This document shows positions 56,200-64,000 of a stretch of DNA of 64,000 bases, piece by piece. The notes beneath the pieces are model-generated. The model ran no database searches. It was not told the DNA's origin and saw nothing but the letters and a program-made list of their open reading frames with translations. The stretch is taken from the NCBI GenBank assembly GCA_050692555.1, contig JBOGVS010000014.1, forward strand, positions 1 through 64,000. The letters run 5' to 3'. The stretch is from DAITPV01 sp050692555 (GTDB taxonomy: Bacteria; Actinomycetota; UBA4738; CALAEC01). A program made the position numbers and the translations under genes. How positions within the stretch are numbered: the stretch's first letter is position 1; every line of letters starts with the position of its first letter.

Positions 56200-57039
56200 A
56201 TGGCCATGCCGTGTCCCTCCTGTGGGGTGCCCGTCGACGAGAACGATCGGTTCTGCGGGCGGTGCGGAGCACAGCTCGGTGAGGCGGTGGCTACCGAAGG
56301 TCAGGAGTTCTGCACGGAGTGCGGAGCTCGGCTGGTGGCGGGAGATCGGTACTGCCCACGGTGCGGCACGGCCGTGCGGGGATCGCTCACCGAGGAGGTG
56401 ACCCTCGCCAGCGTCGCCTCCGAAGAAGAAGACTTCATGGCCGGCTGGGACGACATCCCCGCCGCGCAGATGTCTGAGGACGCGGCGGTCACGGAGACGA
56501 TCGCCACGCGAGAGCACGGCGGGGACACTGCCGTGCTCACGCCGCCTCCCGGTCCTCCCGCGCCCGCCTCGTCCGCTCCTCCGACACCGGCCCATGCCCT
56601 CGACCGCAGGCCACCAGCGAACAGCTTCCCGCTCGGGGCGACGTTCGCCCTGCTGGGAGCGGTGACCGTGATCGTGTCCTCGATCCTGAAGTGGCGCGGG
56701 CCGTTCGAAGGAGACTTCCCCAGGGACATCCCCGCAGTGGCGATCCTGGACCCGCAGGCCACCTCCGGGCTGAACCTGGGTTTGGTCCTGCTGGGGATCG
56801 GGACGCTCGGCGCCCTGGTGGCCCTGCTGACCATGGCGGTCCCGTTCCTCAAGTTCGTCCGAAGGCTGATCGGCCTGGCCACCCTGGCCATCCCGGTCGG
56901 CTTCGCCCTTCGGACCGCCGATCCACTCCTGGCCGACGGCCGGATCGGTGATCTCCCCACCGCGCTGGGGATCGGGGTGTACGTGGCCGCTGCGGGCGCC
57001 GTGACCCAGATGGTCGCCGGACGATGGTTCCGGCGATGA
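56200..57039 (+). CDS. Double zinc-ribbon membrane protein
   Basis: A 279-residue protein with two N-terminal zinc ribbons (CPSCGVPVDENDRFCGRCG and CTECGARLVAGDRYCPRCG), an acidic then Pro-rich linker (70-135), and four predicted TM helices (about 145-162, 188-210, 215-238, 252-272). Members of this layout in actinobacteria are of unknown function. It is followed by another membrane gene 16 bases later, so probably one operon. Divergence from the Fur gene is not seen; both are plus-strand. Confidence 0.8.
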   Translation: MAMPCPSCGVPVDENDRFCGRCGAQLGEAVATEGQEFCTECGARLVAGDRYCPRCGTAVRGSLTEEVTLASVASEEEDFMAGWDDIPAAQMSEDAAVTETIATREHGGDTAVLTPPPGPPAPASSAPPTPAHALDRRPPANSFPLGATFALLGAVTVIVSSILKWRGPFEGDFPRDIPAVAILDPQATSGLNLGLVLLGIGTLGALVALLTMAVPFLKFVRRLIGLATLAIPVGFALRTADPLLADGRIGDLPTALGIGVYVAAAGAVTQMVAGRWFRR

Positions 57040-57055
57040 CCGAGGCTTCCCGCGG

Positions 57056-57559
57056 ATGACCGAACCTCCGATTCCGCTGGCACCGTCCCGATCCTGGAGG
57101 CCGGGTGTCCTCGTGACCCTCGCCGGTTCGGGGCTCGCGGCGATCTCCGTCGCTCTGGCCTGGGGGGTCCAACCGTTCCAGCAGGACGTTGGGCTGTACC
57201 CGGTGAGCGTGTCCCTCCCCCGCCTGCTGTTCCGAGAGGCGGGCGGCACCATCCCGAACCTTGGGCTCGTGGTCGTGCTCCTGGCGCTCCTCGCCGGGGC
57301 GCTGGCCGCGGTCGGCGAGCGTCCCGGGGTCGAGGTGGTGCGAAGGGGGCTGGGGGTGCTCGTCCTGGGCCTGGTGGCGCTGTTCGGGTTCCGGTACGCG
57401 CAGGCCCTCGAAGGCCTGCCACCGCAGCTCGCCTCGTTCCCGGGGGGTCTCCGAGCCGGGTTCTACTTCGCGCTGGCGGGAGCGGTCCTCACGGTGGTGA
57501 CGGGGCGACCGCTCCGGTCGCCGAGACCTGCACCTGGGCCCGACGAGCCTTCGGGTTAG
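57056..57559 (+). CDS. Four-helix membrane protein
   Basis: A 167-residue membrane protein with four hydrophobic segments (about 17-37, 66-84, 94-112, 130-150) and a Pro-rich C-terminal tail. No conserved motif is recognised. The second of a two-gene unit with the zinc-ribbon membrane protein. Its stop overlaps the convergent mutase stop (TTAG). Confidence 0.7.
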   Translation: MTEPPIPLAPSRSWRPGVLVTLAGSGLAAISVALAWGVQPFQQDVGLYPVSVSLPRLLFREAGGTIPNLGLVVVLLALLAGALAAVGERPGVEVVRRGLGVLVLGLVALFGFRYAQALEGLPPQLASFPGGLRAGFYFALAGAVLTVVTGRPLRSPRPAPGPDEPSG

Positions 57560-59208
57560 AACCGCGGGGTCTCGACGTACTCGCCGAACACCTCACGGAG
57601 GGTTCCGACGATCTCACCCTCGGTGCAGTAGGCCCGGGCGCAATCCACCAGGAGCGGCATCAGGTTCTCGGACTCGCTCGTGGCCCCCGCCCGTAGCCGC
57701 TCGAGCGCGTGCGCTGCCGCCTTGCCGTCTCGGTCATCGCGGAGGCGTTGGACCTCACCGATCTGTGACTCCTCGATCTCCGGCCCGATCTTCAGGAGGT
57801 CGATGGGCTTGTCGTGGGGATCGACGTACTCGTTGACTCCCACCTTGATCAGCCTCCCTTTCTCGAACCGGGTCTGCTCCCGGTACGCGGCGTCCGCGAT
57901 CTCCGACTGGAACCACCCGCGCTCGATCCCCACCAGGACGCCCTCGAGCATCGAGCCATTACCCATCTTCTCGATGCGCTGGAAGTACTCCCCCGCCTGG
58001 GCCTCGATCTGGTTGGTGAGCGCCTCGACGAAGTAGGAGCCGCCCAGCGGGTCGATGACGTTGGCCACGCCCGTCTCGTGGGCGATCACCTGCTGGGTGC
58101 GCAGGGCGATCTGGGCGGCCTTCTCCGTGGGGAGGGCCAGGACCTCGTCGAGGGCGTTGGTGTGCAGCGACTGCGTCCCGCCGAGCACCCCTGCCAGCGC
58201 CTCGATCGCCGTCCGGACGATGTTGTTCTCCGGCTGCTGAGCAGTGAGCGAGCACCCGGCGGTCTGAGTGTGGAACCGGAGCCGCCACGACGCCGGGTCC
58301 TTGGCCCCGTACCGGTCGCGGGCCCACCGGGCCCAGATCCTCCGGGCGGCCCGGTACTTGGCGATCTCCTCGAAGAAGTCGATGTGGGCGTTGAAAAAGA
58401 ACGACAGCTTGGGAGCGAAGCGGTCCACGTCCAGCCCCCGCTGGCTGCCGAGCTCGACGTAGCTGAACCCGTCGGCCAGGGTGAAGGCCAGCTCCTGCGC
58501 GGCCGTGGAGCCGGCCTCCCTGATGTGGTAGCCGGAGACGCTGAGCGGGTGCCACTTGGGGACCTCCGCGGCGCAGAACTCCAACAGGTCGCCGATCAGC
58601 CTGAGGTGGGGACGGGGCGGGAAGATGTACTCCTTCTGGGCGATGTACTCCTTGAGGATGTCGGTCTGCAGCGTCCCGTCCAGGGTCTTCCAGTCCACGC
58701 CCTGACGCTCCGCCGCAGCCAGGAAGAACGCGAAGATCACCACCGCCGGCCCGCTCATGGTCATCGACGTGCTGATCTCGTCGAGCGGGATGTCCCGGAA
58801 CAGGGTCTCGAAGTCGGCCAGTGAGTCGGTGGCCACCCCGCACCGGCCCACCTCTCCCTCCGATCGGGGGTCGTCGGAGTCCCGCCCCATCAGCGTGGGC
58901 ATGTCGAAGGCCACCGACAGGCCGGTCTGTCCGTGCGACAACAGGTATCGGTACCGCTCGTTGGTCTGCTCCGCGCTACCGAACCCGGAGAACTGGCGCA
59001 TGGTCCACAGCCGGCCGCGGTACATCGAGTGGTAGACACCCCGGGTGTACGGGTACTCGCCCGGATTCCCGAGGTCGCGCTCCTCGTCGAGGTCCTCCAC
59101 GTCGTCCCTCGTGTACAGGGGCTCGAGGGGCTCACCGGAGATCGTCTCGAAGTCCGCGTCGCGCTCGCCCGAGCGGCGGTAGCGGTCCCGCCACTCCTCC
59201 CGGTTCAT
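57556..59208 (-). CDS. Methylmalonyl-CoA mutase-type large subunit (N-terminal catalytic chain)
   Basis: A 550-residue acyl-CoA mutase TIM-barrel chain without a cobalamin-binding domain. Features are YRGRLWTMRQFSGFGSAEQTNERY, the substrate-channel GLSVAFDMPTLMGRDSD, SGYHIREAGSTAAQELAFTLADG, LRFHTQTAGCSLTAQQPENNIVRT and GGTQSLHTNALDE. Such chains pair with a separate small B12-binding subunit, which is not in this window. The ATG overlaps the meaB stop as ATGA. Substrate could be methylmalonyl-CoA or a related branched acyl-CoA (isobutyryl/ethylmalonyl type), which cannot be decided here. Confidence 0.93.
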   Translation of the reverse strand: MNREEWRDRYRRSGERDADFETISGEPLEPLYTRDDVEDLDEERDLGNPGEYPYTRGVYHSMYRGRLWTMRQFSGFGSAEQTNERYRYLLSHGQTGLSVAFDMPTLMGRDSDDPRSEGEVGRCGVATDSLADFETLFRDIPLDEISTSMTMSGPAVVIFAFFLAAAERQGVDWKTLDGTLQTDILKEYIAQKEYIFPPRPHLRLIGDLLEFCAAEVPKWHPLSVSGYHIREAGSTAAQELAFTLADGFSYVELGSQRGLDVDRFAPKLSFFFNAHIDFFEEIAKYRAARRIWARWARDRYGAKDPASWRLRFHTQTAGCSLTAQQPENNIVRTAIEALAGVLGGTQSLHTNALDEVLALPTEKAAQIALRTQQVIAHETGVANVIDPLGGSYFVEALTNQIEAQAGEYFQRIEKMGNGSMLEGVLVGIERGWFQSEIADAAYREQTRFEKGRLIKVGVNEYVDPHDKPIDLLKIGPEIEESQIGEVQRLRDDRDGKAAAHALERLRAGATSESENLMPLLVDCARAYCTEGEIVGTLREVFGEYVETPRF

Positions 59209-60155
59209 CTCTCCTCCCGAGTCACCGTCTCCACCAGCATATCGGCGGCTTGGTAGGGGTCCATGTTCCTGGCCACCAGATCGTCGGCCAGCGCTTGGAG
59301 GTCACCCTCCTCGAGCCTGGCGGCCACGCGATCCCGGAGACGCACCGAAGCCATCTCCTCCACCTCCCGGAGGATCCGGGCCCGGCGCCGGCGGTCCAGC
59401 TCTCCGGTGGCCTCCAGGTGCTTGCGGTGCCCCTCGATGGCCTCCCACAGGTCCTCGATCCCCTCTCCCTCCTGGGCGGAGGTTCGGACCACCGGCGGGG
59501 TCCAGTCCATGGCCGGCCCCAGGTGCAGCATGGCCTCCAGGTCCCGCACGGTCTCCGCGGCGCCGTCCCGGTCCGCCTTGTTGACCACGAACACGTCGGC
59601 GATCTCCAGGATCCCGGCCTTGGAGGCCTGCACGGCGTCGCCCCAGCCCGGAGCCACCACCACCAGCGTGGTGTCGGCGGCGGTGGCCACCTCGACCTCC
59701 GCCTGTCCGACCCCCACGGTCTCCACGAGCACCAGGTCGGCGCCGGCGGCGTCGAGCACCCGGACCGCCTCCGGCGCCGCTAAGGCCAGGCCCCCGAGGT
59801 GGCCGCGGGTGGCCATCGACCGGATGAACACGCCCGGATCCGTGGCCGAGGACTGCATCCGAAGGCGGTCACCCAGGAGCGCCCCGCCGGTGAACGGCGA
59901 GGTGGGATCGATGGCCAGGACGGAGACCGTACGGTCGTGGGCCCGGGCCGCCTTCACCAGCTCCGCAGCCAGGCTGGACTTCCCCACGCCGGGCGAGCCG
60001 GTGAGTCCCACCGTGTACGCCCGTCCGGTCTTCGGATACAGGCCGGCGATCAGCCCGGGGAGGTCCTCGGAGCCGTCCTCGACCATGGAGATCGCCCGGG
60101 CCACGGCGCGCCGCTCCCCGGCGAGCACGCCCTCGACGACCTCCCGGACGTCCAC
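59205..60155 (-). CDS. meaB: Methylmalonyl-CoA mutase-associated GTPase MeaB
   Basis: A 316-residue G3E-type GTPase that protects and reloads the B12 mutase. It has P-loop GSPGVGKSS (53-61), AIDPTSPFTGGALLGDRLRM, switch MATRGHLGGL, LVETVGVGQ (G3) and NKAD (G4). GTG start. Overlaps the mutase gene by 4 bases, showing dedicated pairing. Confidence 0.96.
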   Translation of the reverse strand: MDVREVVEGVLAGERRAVARAISMVEDGSEDLPGLIAGLYPKTGRAYTVGLTGSPGVGKSSLAAELVKAARAHDRTVSVLAIDPTSPFTGGALLGDRLRMQSSATDPGVFIRSMATRGHLGGLALAAPEAVRVLDAAGADLVLVETVGVGQAEVEVATAADTTLVVVAPGWGDAVQASKAGILEIADVFVVNKADRDGAAETVRDLEAMLHLGPAMDWTPPVVRTSAQEGEGIEDLWEAIEGHRKHLEATGELDRRRRARILREVEEMASVRLRDRVAARLEEGDLQALADDLVARNMDPYQAADMLVETVTREER

Positions 60156-60177
60156 CAGAAGAGCGTAGCAGGGCCCC

Positions 60178-60591
60178 TCAGAGGACCGACAGGAGGCGGT
60201 TCAGCCGGGACACCACCTCGGGATGACGCACCAGACCCCGCACCCGGAGGTCACCCCGCAGGAGCTTCCGCGTCACCTCGCGGCCCTCGTCGGTCAGGGC
60301 GTCGGGGAACCCGAGGCGGAGCGGGGTCGAGCTCAGCTCGGTGAGGGTGGAGGAATCGGAGCGAACCACCACCTGCGGCCGGCCACGGAGCCCGTTGGAG
60401 ACCCGAACCCGTTTCGGCGAGAGCCACAGGGTGATGGATGTCTGGGCGTCGGTGGCCACGATGCCCACCGTCGCCGCCCGCAGCAGCCGGACGCGGTCGG
60501 GGTGGGCCTGAAGGTTCCCCTCGATCAGGCCTCCGATCATCGCCGCCAGGCCGTTCGGCTCCTCGTCGACGTACTCGACCGGGACCGTCAC
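60178..60591 (-). CDS. SCP2-like sterol-transfer-fold protein
   Basis: A 137-residue soluble protein with the hydrophobic tunnel pattern of SCP2-like lipid carrier proteins (ITLWLSPKRVRVSNGLRGRPQVVVRSD followed by LRGDLRVRGLVRHP). GTG start overlaps the alcohol dehydrogenase stop as GTGA, so it is coupled to it. A second SCP2-like gene (61630-62046) lies upstream in the same operon. Ligand unknown. Confidence 0.7.
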   Translation of the reverse strand: MTVPVEYVDEEPNGLAAMIGGLIEGNLQAHPDRVRLLRAATVGIVATDAQTSITLWLSPKRVRVSNGLRGRPQVVVRSDSSTLTELSSTPLRLGFPDALTDEGREVTRKLLRGDLRVRGLVRHPEVVSRLNRLLSVL

Positions 60592-61628
60592 GGTTTCAGC
60601 AGGACCTTGGTGGCCTCCCGACGGTCGAACAGCTCGAAGCCCTTGGGGGCCTCCTCGAGCGGCAGCGTGTGGGAGATGATCGGGAGCGGATCGATCCTCC
60701 CATCGGCCACCGCCTCGAGGGCTTGCTCCCACCAAGACTGGATGGGACAGATCCCGCCGAACACGAACGTGAGCATGCGGAACCAGGCGATCCCCAGCTG
60801 GAGCTCCGTGGACTCGCTCACGTACCAACCGATCACGCAGATCCGTCCGCCCCGGCGGACCACCTCCTGGGCGGTCTCGAACGCGGGAACCGAACCCACG
60901 GCCTCGATCACCACGTCCGCTCCGCGTCCCTCGGTGTGATCGCCCACCGCGGTCTGCGCGTTGCGCTCGCCCACGTTGACCGGGGTCAGGCCCAGCCCCT
61001 CCACGATGTCCAGCCGGTCCTGCTGCATGTCCAGGACCAGCACCTCGGCCGGGTCGTGGAGCCGGGCGGCCTGGGCGGCGAAGAACCCCACGGGCCCGGC
61101 GCCGACCACCGCTACCGTGTCTCCCGGCTCGATCCCCGCGATGGCGGCCGCGTAGTAGCCGGTGGTGAGGACGTCCCCCAGGAACAGGGCCCGCTCGTCC
61201 TCGATGCCGTCGGGGATCTTCAGGAGGTTCCGGTCCGCGTTTGGCACCCGGAGACGCTCCGCGTGGGTCCCTCCCAGGCCCCCGCCGATCTCCCCCGCCC
61301 CCAGGTTCCGGAAGTCCTCGCACAGCGAGGTCTGCCCGCGTTTGCAGAACCAGCAATCTCCACACACGATGTTGAACGGCACCACCACCCGGTCCCCCGG
61401 CTGGACCGAGGTGACCTCCGGCCCCACCTCCTCGACCACCCCGGCCCCCTCGTGACCGAGGACCTCGCCGGGAAGGATCGGGGCCTTGCCGTGATACCAG
61501 TGGAGGTCCGACCCGCAGATCGCCGCGGTGGTCAGCCGGATCAGGACGTCGCCGGGCTCCTCGATCGCCGGCTCGGGGACATCGTCTACCCGGACCTTCC
61601 CGATGTCCTCGAAGACGACGGCCCGCAT
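60588..61628 (-). CDS. Zinc-dependent medium-chain alcohol dehydrogenase
   Basis: A 346-residue MDR alcohol dehydrogenase. The catalytic zinc ligands are in AAICGSDLHWYHG and the GHEGAGVV motif, the structural zinc is in CGDCWFCKRGQTSLC, and the Rossmann motif is VVGAGPVGFFAAQ. It lies between the two SCP2-like genes (1-base gap and 4-base overlap). A lipid or long-chain alcohol substrate is possible but not shown. Confidence 0.93.
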   Translation of the reverse strand: MRAVVFEDIGKVRVDDVPEPAIEEPGDVLIRLTTAAICGSDLHWYHGKAPILPGEVLGHEGAGVVEEVGPEVTSVQPGDRVVVPFNIVCGDCWFCKRGQTSLCEDFRNLGAGEIGGGLGGTHAERLRVPNADRNLLKIPDGIEDERALFLGDVLTTGYYAAAIAGIEPGDTVAVVGAGPVGFFAAQAARLHDPAEVLVLDMQQDRLDIVEGLGLTPVNVGERNAQTAVGDHTEGRGADVVIEAVGSVPAFETAQEVVRRGGRICVIGWYVSESTELQLGIAWFRMLTFVFGGICPIQSWWEQALEAVADGRIDPLPIISHTLPLEEAPKGFELFDRREATKVLLKP

Positions 61629-61629
61629 G

Positions 61630-62046
61630 TCACTCGTCGGGGAACTCGGTGGGAACGCTCTGCGACAGGTTCACCAGCTCGTTGGCGGCCTTGACGTACC
61701 GAACAATCGTGGGGAGGTCGCCCTTGAGCTTCAGCTTGCCCTGCATCATGCCCTTCACCGGGTCCAGCTCCTTGCGGATCACTTCCTTCCACCGGGTGTA
61801 CGGAGCGCGGATCACGAACCGGGCCTTCTCGCCCTCCTCGGGGCTGACGATCTTTCCCTCCCGGCAGTCGCCGTGCCACAGATCGAGCCACGCCCACACG
61901 TCCTCGGGCACGCCCTTGTCCGGCTCGGCCTCGATCACGTAGGCGACGTCCCCCTCCCAGGACGCGGCGGCCTCCTTGTACGCGGGGCTGTCGTTGATGC
62001 GAGTGACGTACTCCTTCAGCCATTCCTCGCTGGGGAACTGGGGCAT
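61630..62046 (-). CDS. SCP2 sterol-binding domain protein
   Basis: A 138-residue protein with the SCP2 signature: WLDLWHGDCREGKI early and GKLKLKGDLPTIVRYVKAANELV at the C-terminal end, as in actinobacterial lipid-transfer-like proteins. GAGGAGGGAGC lies upstream of the ATG. It begins the SCP2-ADH-SCP2 unit. Ligand unknown. Confidence 0.82.
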   Translation of the reverse strand: MPQFPSEEWLKEYVTRINDSPAYKEAAASWEGDVAYVIEAEPDKGVPEDVWAWLDLWHGDCREGKIVSPEEGEKARFVIRAPYTRWKEVIRKELDPVKGMMQGKLKLKGDLPTIVRYVKAANELVNLSQSVPTEFPDE

Positions 62047-62079
62047 GGGTGCTCCCTCCTCGGTCGGGGGCTAAGGATG

Positions 62080-62865
62080 TCACCTGAGCGCGGCGTCCGC
62101 GAGCGCCGGGAGCACCGTGCCGGCCTCGCCGGACACCCGGAGGTCGGCCTCGATGAACGTGGGGCCCGTCCCCACCTCGATCACCACGGCCCCGGCCCGC
62201 GACGCCGTCTCCGGAAGCTGTGCCGCGGGGAACACCTCGCCGGACGTCCCCACCACCAGCATGGCCCGGGCCTCCCGGGCAAGCCGGTCAGCGTGTTCGA
62301 AGTCCTGGAGCGCTTCGCCGAACGCCACGAAGTCCGGGCGAGCCGGCCCTCCGCACTTCGAGCACCGCGGGAGCAGGGAGGCCATGCTGGGGACGAACGC
62401 CGTGCGAAGCCCCACGATGGCTCGGTCCAGGTTCGCCACGAACTCGGACCGGCTCACTCGCTCCCCGTGCCCGCACGCCAGGCAGGACGTGCGCTCGAAG
62501 GACCCGTGGACCTCCACCACCCTGCGGCTGCCGGCCTCCTGGTGAAGGCCGTCCACGTTCTGGGTGATGACCGCGTTGAGCAGCCCGCCCTCCTCCAGGC
62601 GGGCCAGCGCCGTGTGCGCCGGGCCCGGCCTGGCCGCGGCGAACACCTTTCGGAGCTGCGCCAGGAAGTCTGCCAGGGCATCCGGCTTGCTCACCGCCAG
62701 ACGGGTGATGCCGTCCCAGGTCCCGAAGTCCCGGGGATCGAAACGGTCCCAGATCCCCCCGGGATCACGGAACGTGGGGATGCCGGACTCAGCGGAGATC
62801 CCGGCCCCGGTGAACGCCACCACGTCCCCGCCGGACAGGACCGCCGCTGCCTCATCGGTGGCCAC
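62080..62865 (-). CDS. cobB: NAD-dependent protein deacylase (sirtuin)
   Basis: A 261-residue Sir2-family deacylase. It has GAGISAESGIPTFR (20-33), the NAD/acyl motif TQNVDGLH (101-108), catalytic His120 (VEVHGS), zinc cysteines C128/C131 and C168/C171, PDFVAFGE and VVGTSGEVFPA. Bacterial sirtuins of this kind regulate acyl-CoA synthetases, which links it loosely to the acyl-CoA metabolism in the window. Ser rather than Ala at GTSGEV keeps the NAD contact. GTG start. Confidence 0.93.
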   Translation of the reverse strand: MATDEAAAVLSGGDVVAFTGAGISAESGIPTFRDPGGIWDRFDPRDFGTWDGITRLAVSKPDALADFLAQLRKVFAAARPGPAHTALARLEEGGLLNAVITQNVDGLHQEAGSRRVVEVHGSFERTSCLACGHGERVSRSEFVANLDRAIVGLRTAFVPSMASLLPRCSKCGGPARPDFVAFGEALQDFEHADRLAREARAMLVVGTSGEVFPAAQLPETASRAGAVVIEVGTGPTFIEADLRVSGEAGTVLPALADAALR

Positions 62866-62876
62866 TGCCCGCCCGG

Positions 62877-63578
62877 TCAGGTCCGCTCCATGACGATCAG
62901 CGCGTACCCGACCACGTTGAACACCGCATGTGCGGCGATCGGGGCGGCCAGGGATCCCCGTCGCTGGTAGAGGTATGCCAGGGCCAGCCCGACGAAGAAC
63001 ATCATCACGGCCAGGACGGCATCGCCGTGAAACACCGCGAATACCACGGCGGAGACCGACCCGGAGACCCAGAATCCGAACCGGCCTCGGAGCGACCCGT
63101 ACAGGAAGCCGCGGAAGAAGATCTCCTCGCCAACAGGGGCGGCCAACACGACGGCCACGACCCCCAGCACCACCTCGCCGGGCGTGGGGTCGCTCGGAAG
63201 CACCGGCTGGTTGATCGGATCCGGTGGTCCACCGGTCAGCACTCGGATCAGCACGACGAACGCGGGGTACAGGAGGAAGGCCACCACGGCGAACAGGCCC
63301 GCGCCCGCCCACGCCCCCACGGCCACGTCCCTGGCCGGTCGCCGGCTGCGGAGCCCGAGCGCCGCCACCCACCCTCGATGGCGGATGGCGATCCACAGGA
63401 TCGAGAAGGCGGCCAGCCCGGCCTGGAAGGCCACCGCGGCGAGGAGGTACACCGTCCCTCCCACCCCGCCGAGGGTGGCCGCCAGGATCACCGACGCAAG
63501 CACCCCCGTCACCAGCGCGGCGAGGGCCACCGGGATGGCCTCCAGCGGATGCCAGGGCGGGCTCAGGCGCTGTTCCAC
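62877..63578 (-). CDS. CPBP-family intramembrane metalloprotease
   Basis: A 233-residue membrane protein of the CAAX-protease/bacteriocin-processing family. The catalytic EExxxR is in PVGEEIFFRGF, and the second motif FHGDAVLA and third HAVFNVVG follow. Six or more hydrophobic segments. The GTG at 63578 lies within the end of the upstream gene (16-base overlap). Biological substrate unknown. Confidence 0.88.
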   Translation of the reverse strand: MEQRLSPPWHPLEAIPVALAALVTGVLASVILAATLGGVGGTVYLLAAVAFQAGLAAFSILWIAIRHRGWVAALGLRSRRPARDVAVGAWAGAGLFAVVAFLLYPAFVVLIRVLTGGPPDPINQPVLPSDPTPGEVVLGVVAVVLAAPVGEEIFFRGFLYGSLRGRFGFWVSGSVSAVVFAVFHGDAVLAVMMFFVGLALAYLYQRRGSLAAPIAAHAVFNVVGYALIVMERT

Positions 63579-64000
63579 CGGACCGCCGGATAGACCATCG
63601 CCGCGGATAGGAACGGGAAGGTCACCGCGGCCATCCCGTAGGTGTCGTTGAGCACGTAACCGATCATCCCACCGACGGCCAGAACCACGACCCCGCCCCG
63701 CCATACGGCCATCCGCTCCAGCGGCTGCCGGAACGGGCCCGGCCGCAGCGCGGCGACCGCGAGCCACACCGGCAGTCCGGCCAACGCGAGCCATACCGAC
63801 GGAGTGTCCGCCGTGGCCTGCAGGTTGATCTCCAACCGGCGAAGGAACACCTCCACGATCCCCCCGGCTCCTCCGGCCCCCTCCACCGCCCGGGAGACGT
63901 GGGTGGTGCCCGGGGGAAGCACCTCGTGGGCTCCCACCACCAGGAGCAACCCGGCCACCGCGCCCGCCGCGGTCCATACCGCCTGCCCTCGCCATCCCAT
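63563..64000 (-). CDS. Hypothetical multi-pass membrane protein (may be partial at window edge)
   Basis: A 145-residue protein from the ATG at the last bases of the window. TM-like stretches lie at about 8-26, 69-88, 100-118 and 120-140, with a Gly/Val-rich loop after the first. A longer N-terminal extension beyond the window cannot be ruled out. It is coupled to the CPBP gene by overlap. No family recognised. Confidence 0.6.
   Translation of the reverse strand: MGWRGQAVWTAAGAVAGLLLVVGAHEVLPPGTTHVSRAVEGAGGAGGIVEVFLRRLEINLQATADTPSVWLALAGLPVWLAVAALRPGPFRQPLERMAVWRGGVVVLAVGGMIGYVLNDTYGMAAVTFPFLSAAMVYPAVRWNSA

Noticed and set aside
1..64000. CRISPR arrays, prophage, toxin-antitoxin or defence systems
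   Set aside because: I looked for regularly spaced repeats, cas-like or restriction-like proteins, integrases and paired small toxin/antitoxin genes on both strands and found none I could support.

Overview
The window looks like a chromosomal segment of a high-GC actinobacterium (Actinomycetota), probably an uncultured or poorly characterised lineage. Support comes from gene content and order. A backbone of housekeeping genes (gpsA, cofC/fbiD, hup, gltX, a fumarylacetoacetase-family gene, serA, then gatB-gatA-gatC-ligA-mnmA-etfA-etfB) runs in the same relative order that I recall for the Rv2982c to Rv3029c part of Mycobacterium tuberculosis. CofC implies coenzyme F420 synthesis. Genes are tightly packed: 4-base ATGA/GTGA/TTGA overlaps within operons are common, several convergent pairs overlap at their stop codons, and many first genes have a TANNNT hexamer 6-9 bases before the start codon and no Shine-Dalgarno sequence, which suggests leaderless transcripts.

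Region by region. 1-130: the end of an IS21-like element, then two small unknown reading frames that may be one broken gene, and a Cys-rich small protein. 1.3-4.0 kb (minus): acyltransferase, gpsA, threonine dehydratase. 4.1-5.9 kb (plus): cofC, a cold-shock-like protein, an amidohydrolase. 5.9-8.0 kb (minus): HU protein and an ECF sigma factor with a membrane Kelch partner. 8.1-8.4 kb: tRNA-Gln(CTG) and tRNA-Glu(CTC). 8.4-13.0 kb (minus): ilvE, FAH-family hydrolase, gltX, a small membrane protein and a MerR-class III cyclase carrying a frameshift. 13.1-16.7 kb: serA, a GYD protein and a class V aminotransferase, probably serine or glyoxylate metabolism. 17.4-18.2 kb: an XRE regulator and a phasin/HBHA-like protein with a shared operator-like sequence. 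18.2-20.8 kb: a secreted 848-residue SBBP-repeat protein with an RTX-like tail.

20.9-36.3 kb is the accessory block and the most interesting part. It encodes tryptophan 2,3-dioxygenase, a kynureninase-like enzyme, a thioesterase, an LLM flavin oxidoreductase, a monooxygenase/old-yellow-enzyme fusion of the anthraniloyl-CoA/salicylyl-CoA hydroxylase type, a Rieske oxygenase, a PaaK-like CoA ligase, two acyl-CoA dehydrogenases (one glutaryl-CoA dehydrogenase-like), a RidA-family protein, an enoyl-CoA hydratase, a flavin monooxygenase and a TrpB2-type tryptophan synthase. I read this as tryptophan -> kynurenine -> anthranilate -> anthraniloyl-CoA, oxygenation and reduction of the CoA-bound ring, loss of ammonia, then beta-oxidation-like steps toward glutaryl-CoA. 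The electron-transfer flavoprotein at 46-48 kb would accept electrons from the dehydrogenases. The pathway assignment is an inference from gene content.

36.3-64.0 kb: a short-chain dehydrogenase with two tandem membrane proteins; the gatBAC-ligA-MOSC-cNMP-binding-mnmA block; VOC and cyclase-family proteins; etfBA; a lipoprotein and a frameshifted methyltransferase; a second methyltransferase, hexapeptide transferase and enoyl-CoA hydratase; a secreted glycosidase-like protein; a second cNMP-binding protein; a haloalkane dehalogenase-like hydrolase; a Fur-family regulator with a palindrome in its promoter; a methylmalonyl-CoA mutase-type large subunit with MeaB; an alcohol dehydrogenase between two SCP2-like proteins; a sirtuin; and a CPBP protease. 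I saw no CRISPR array, prophage or defence island.
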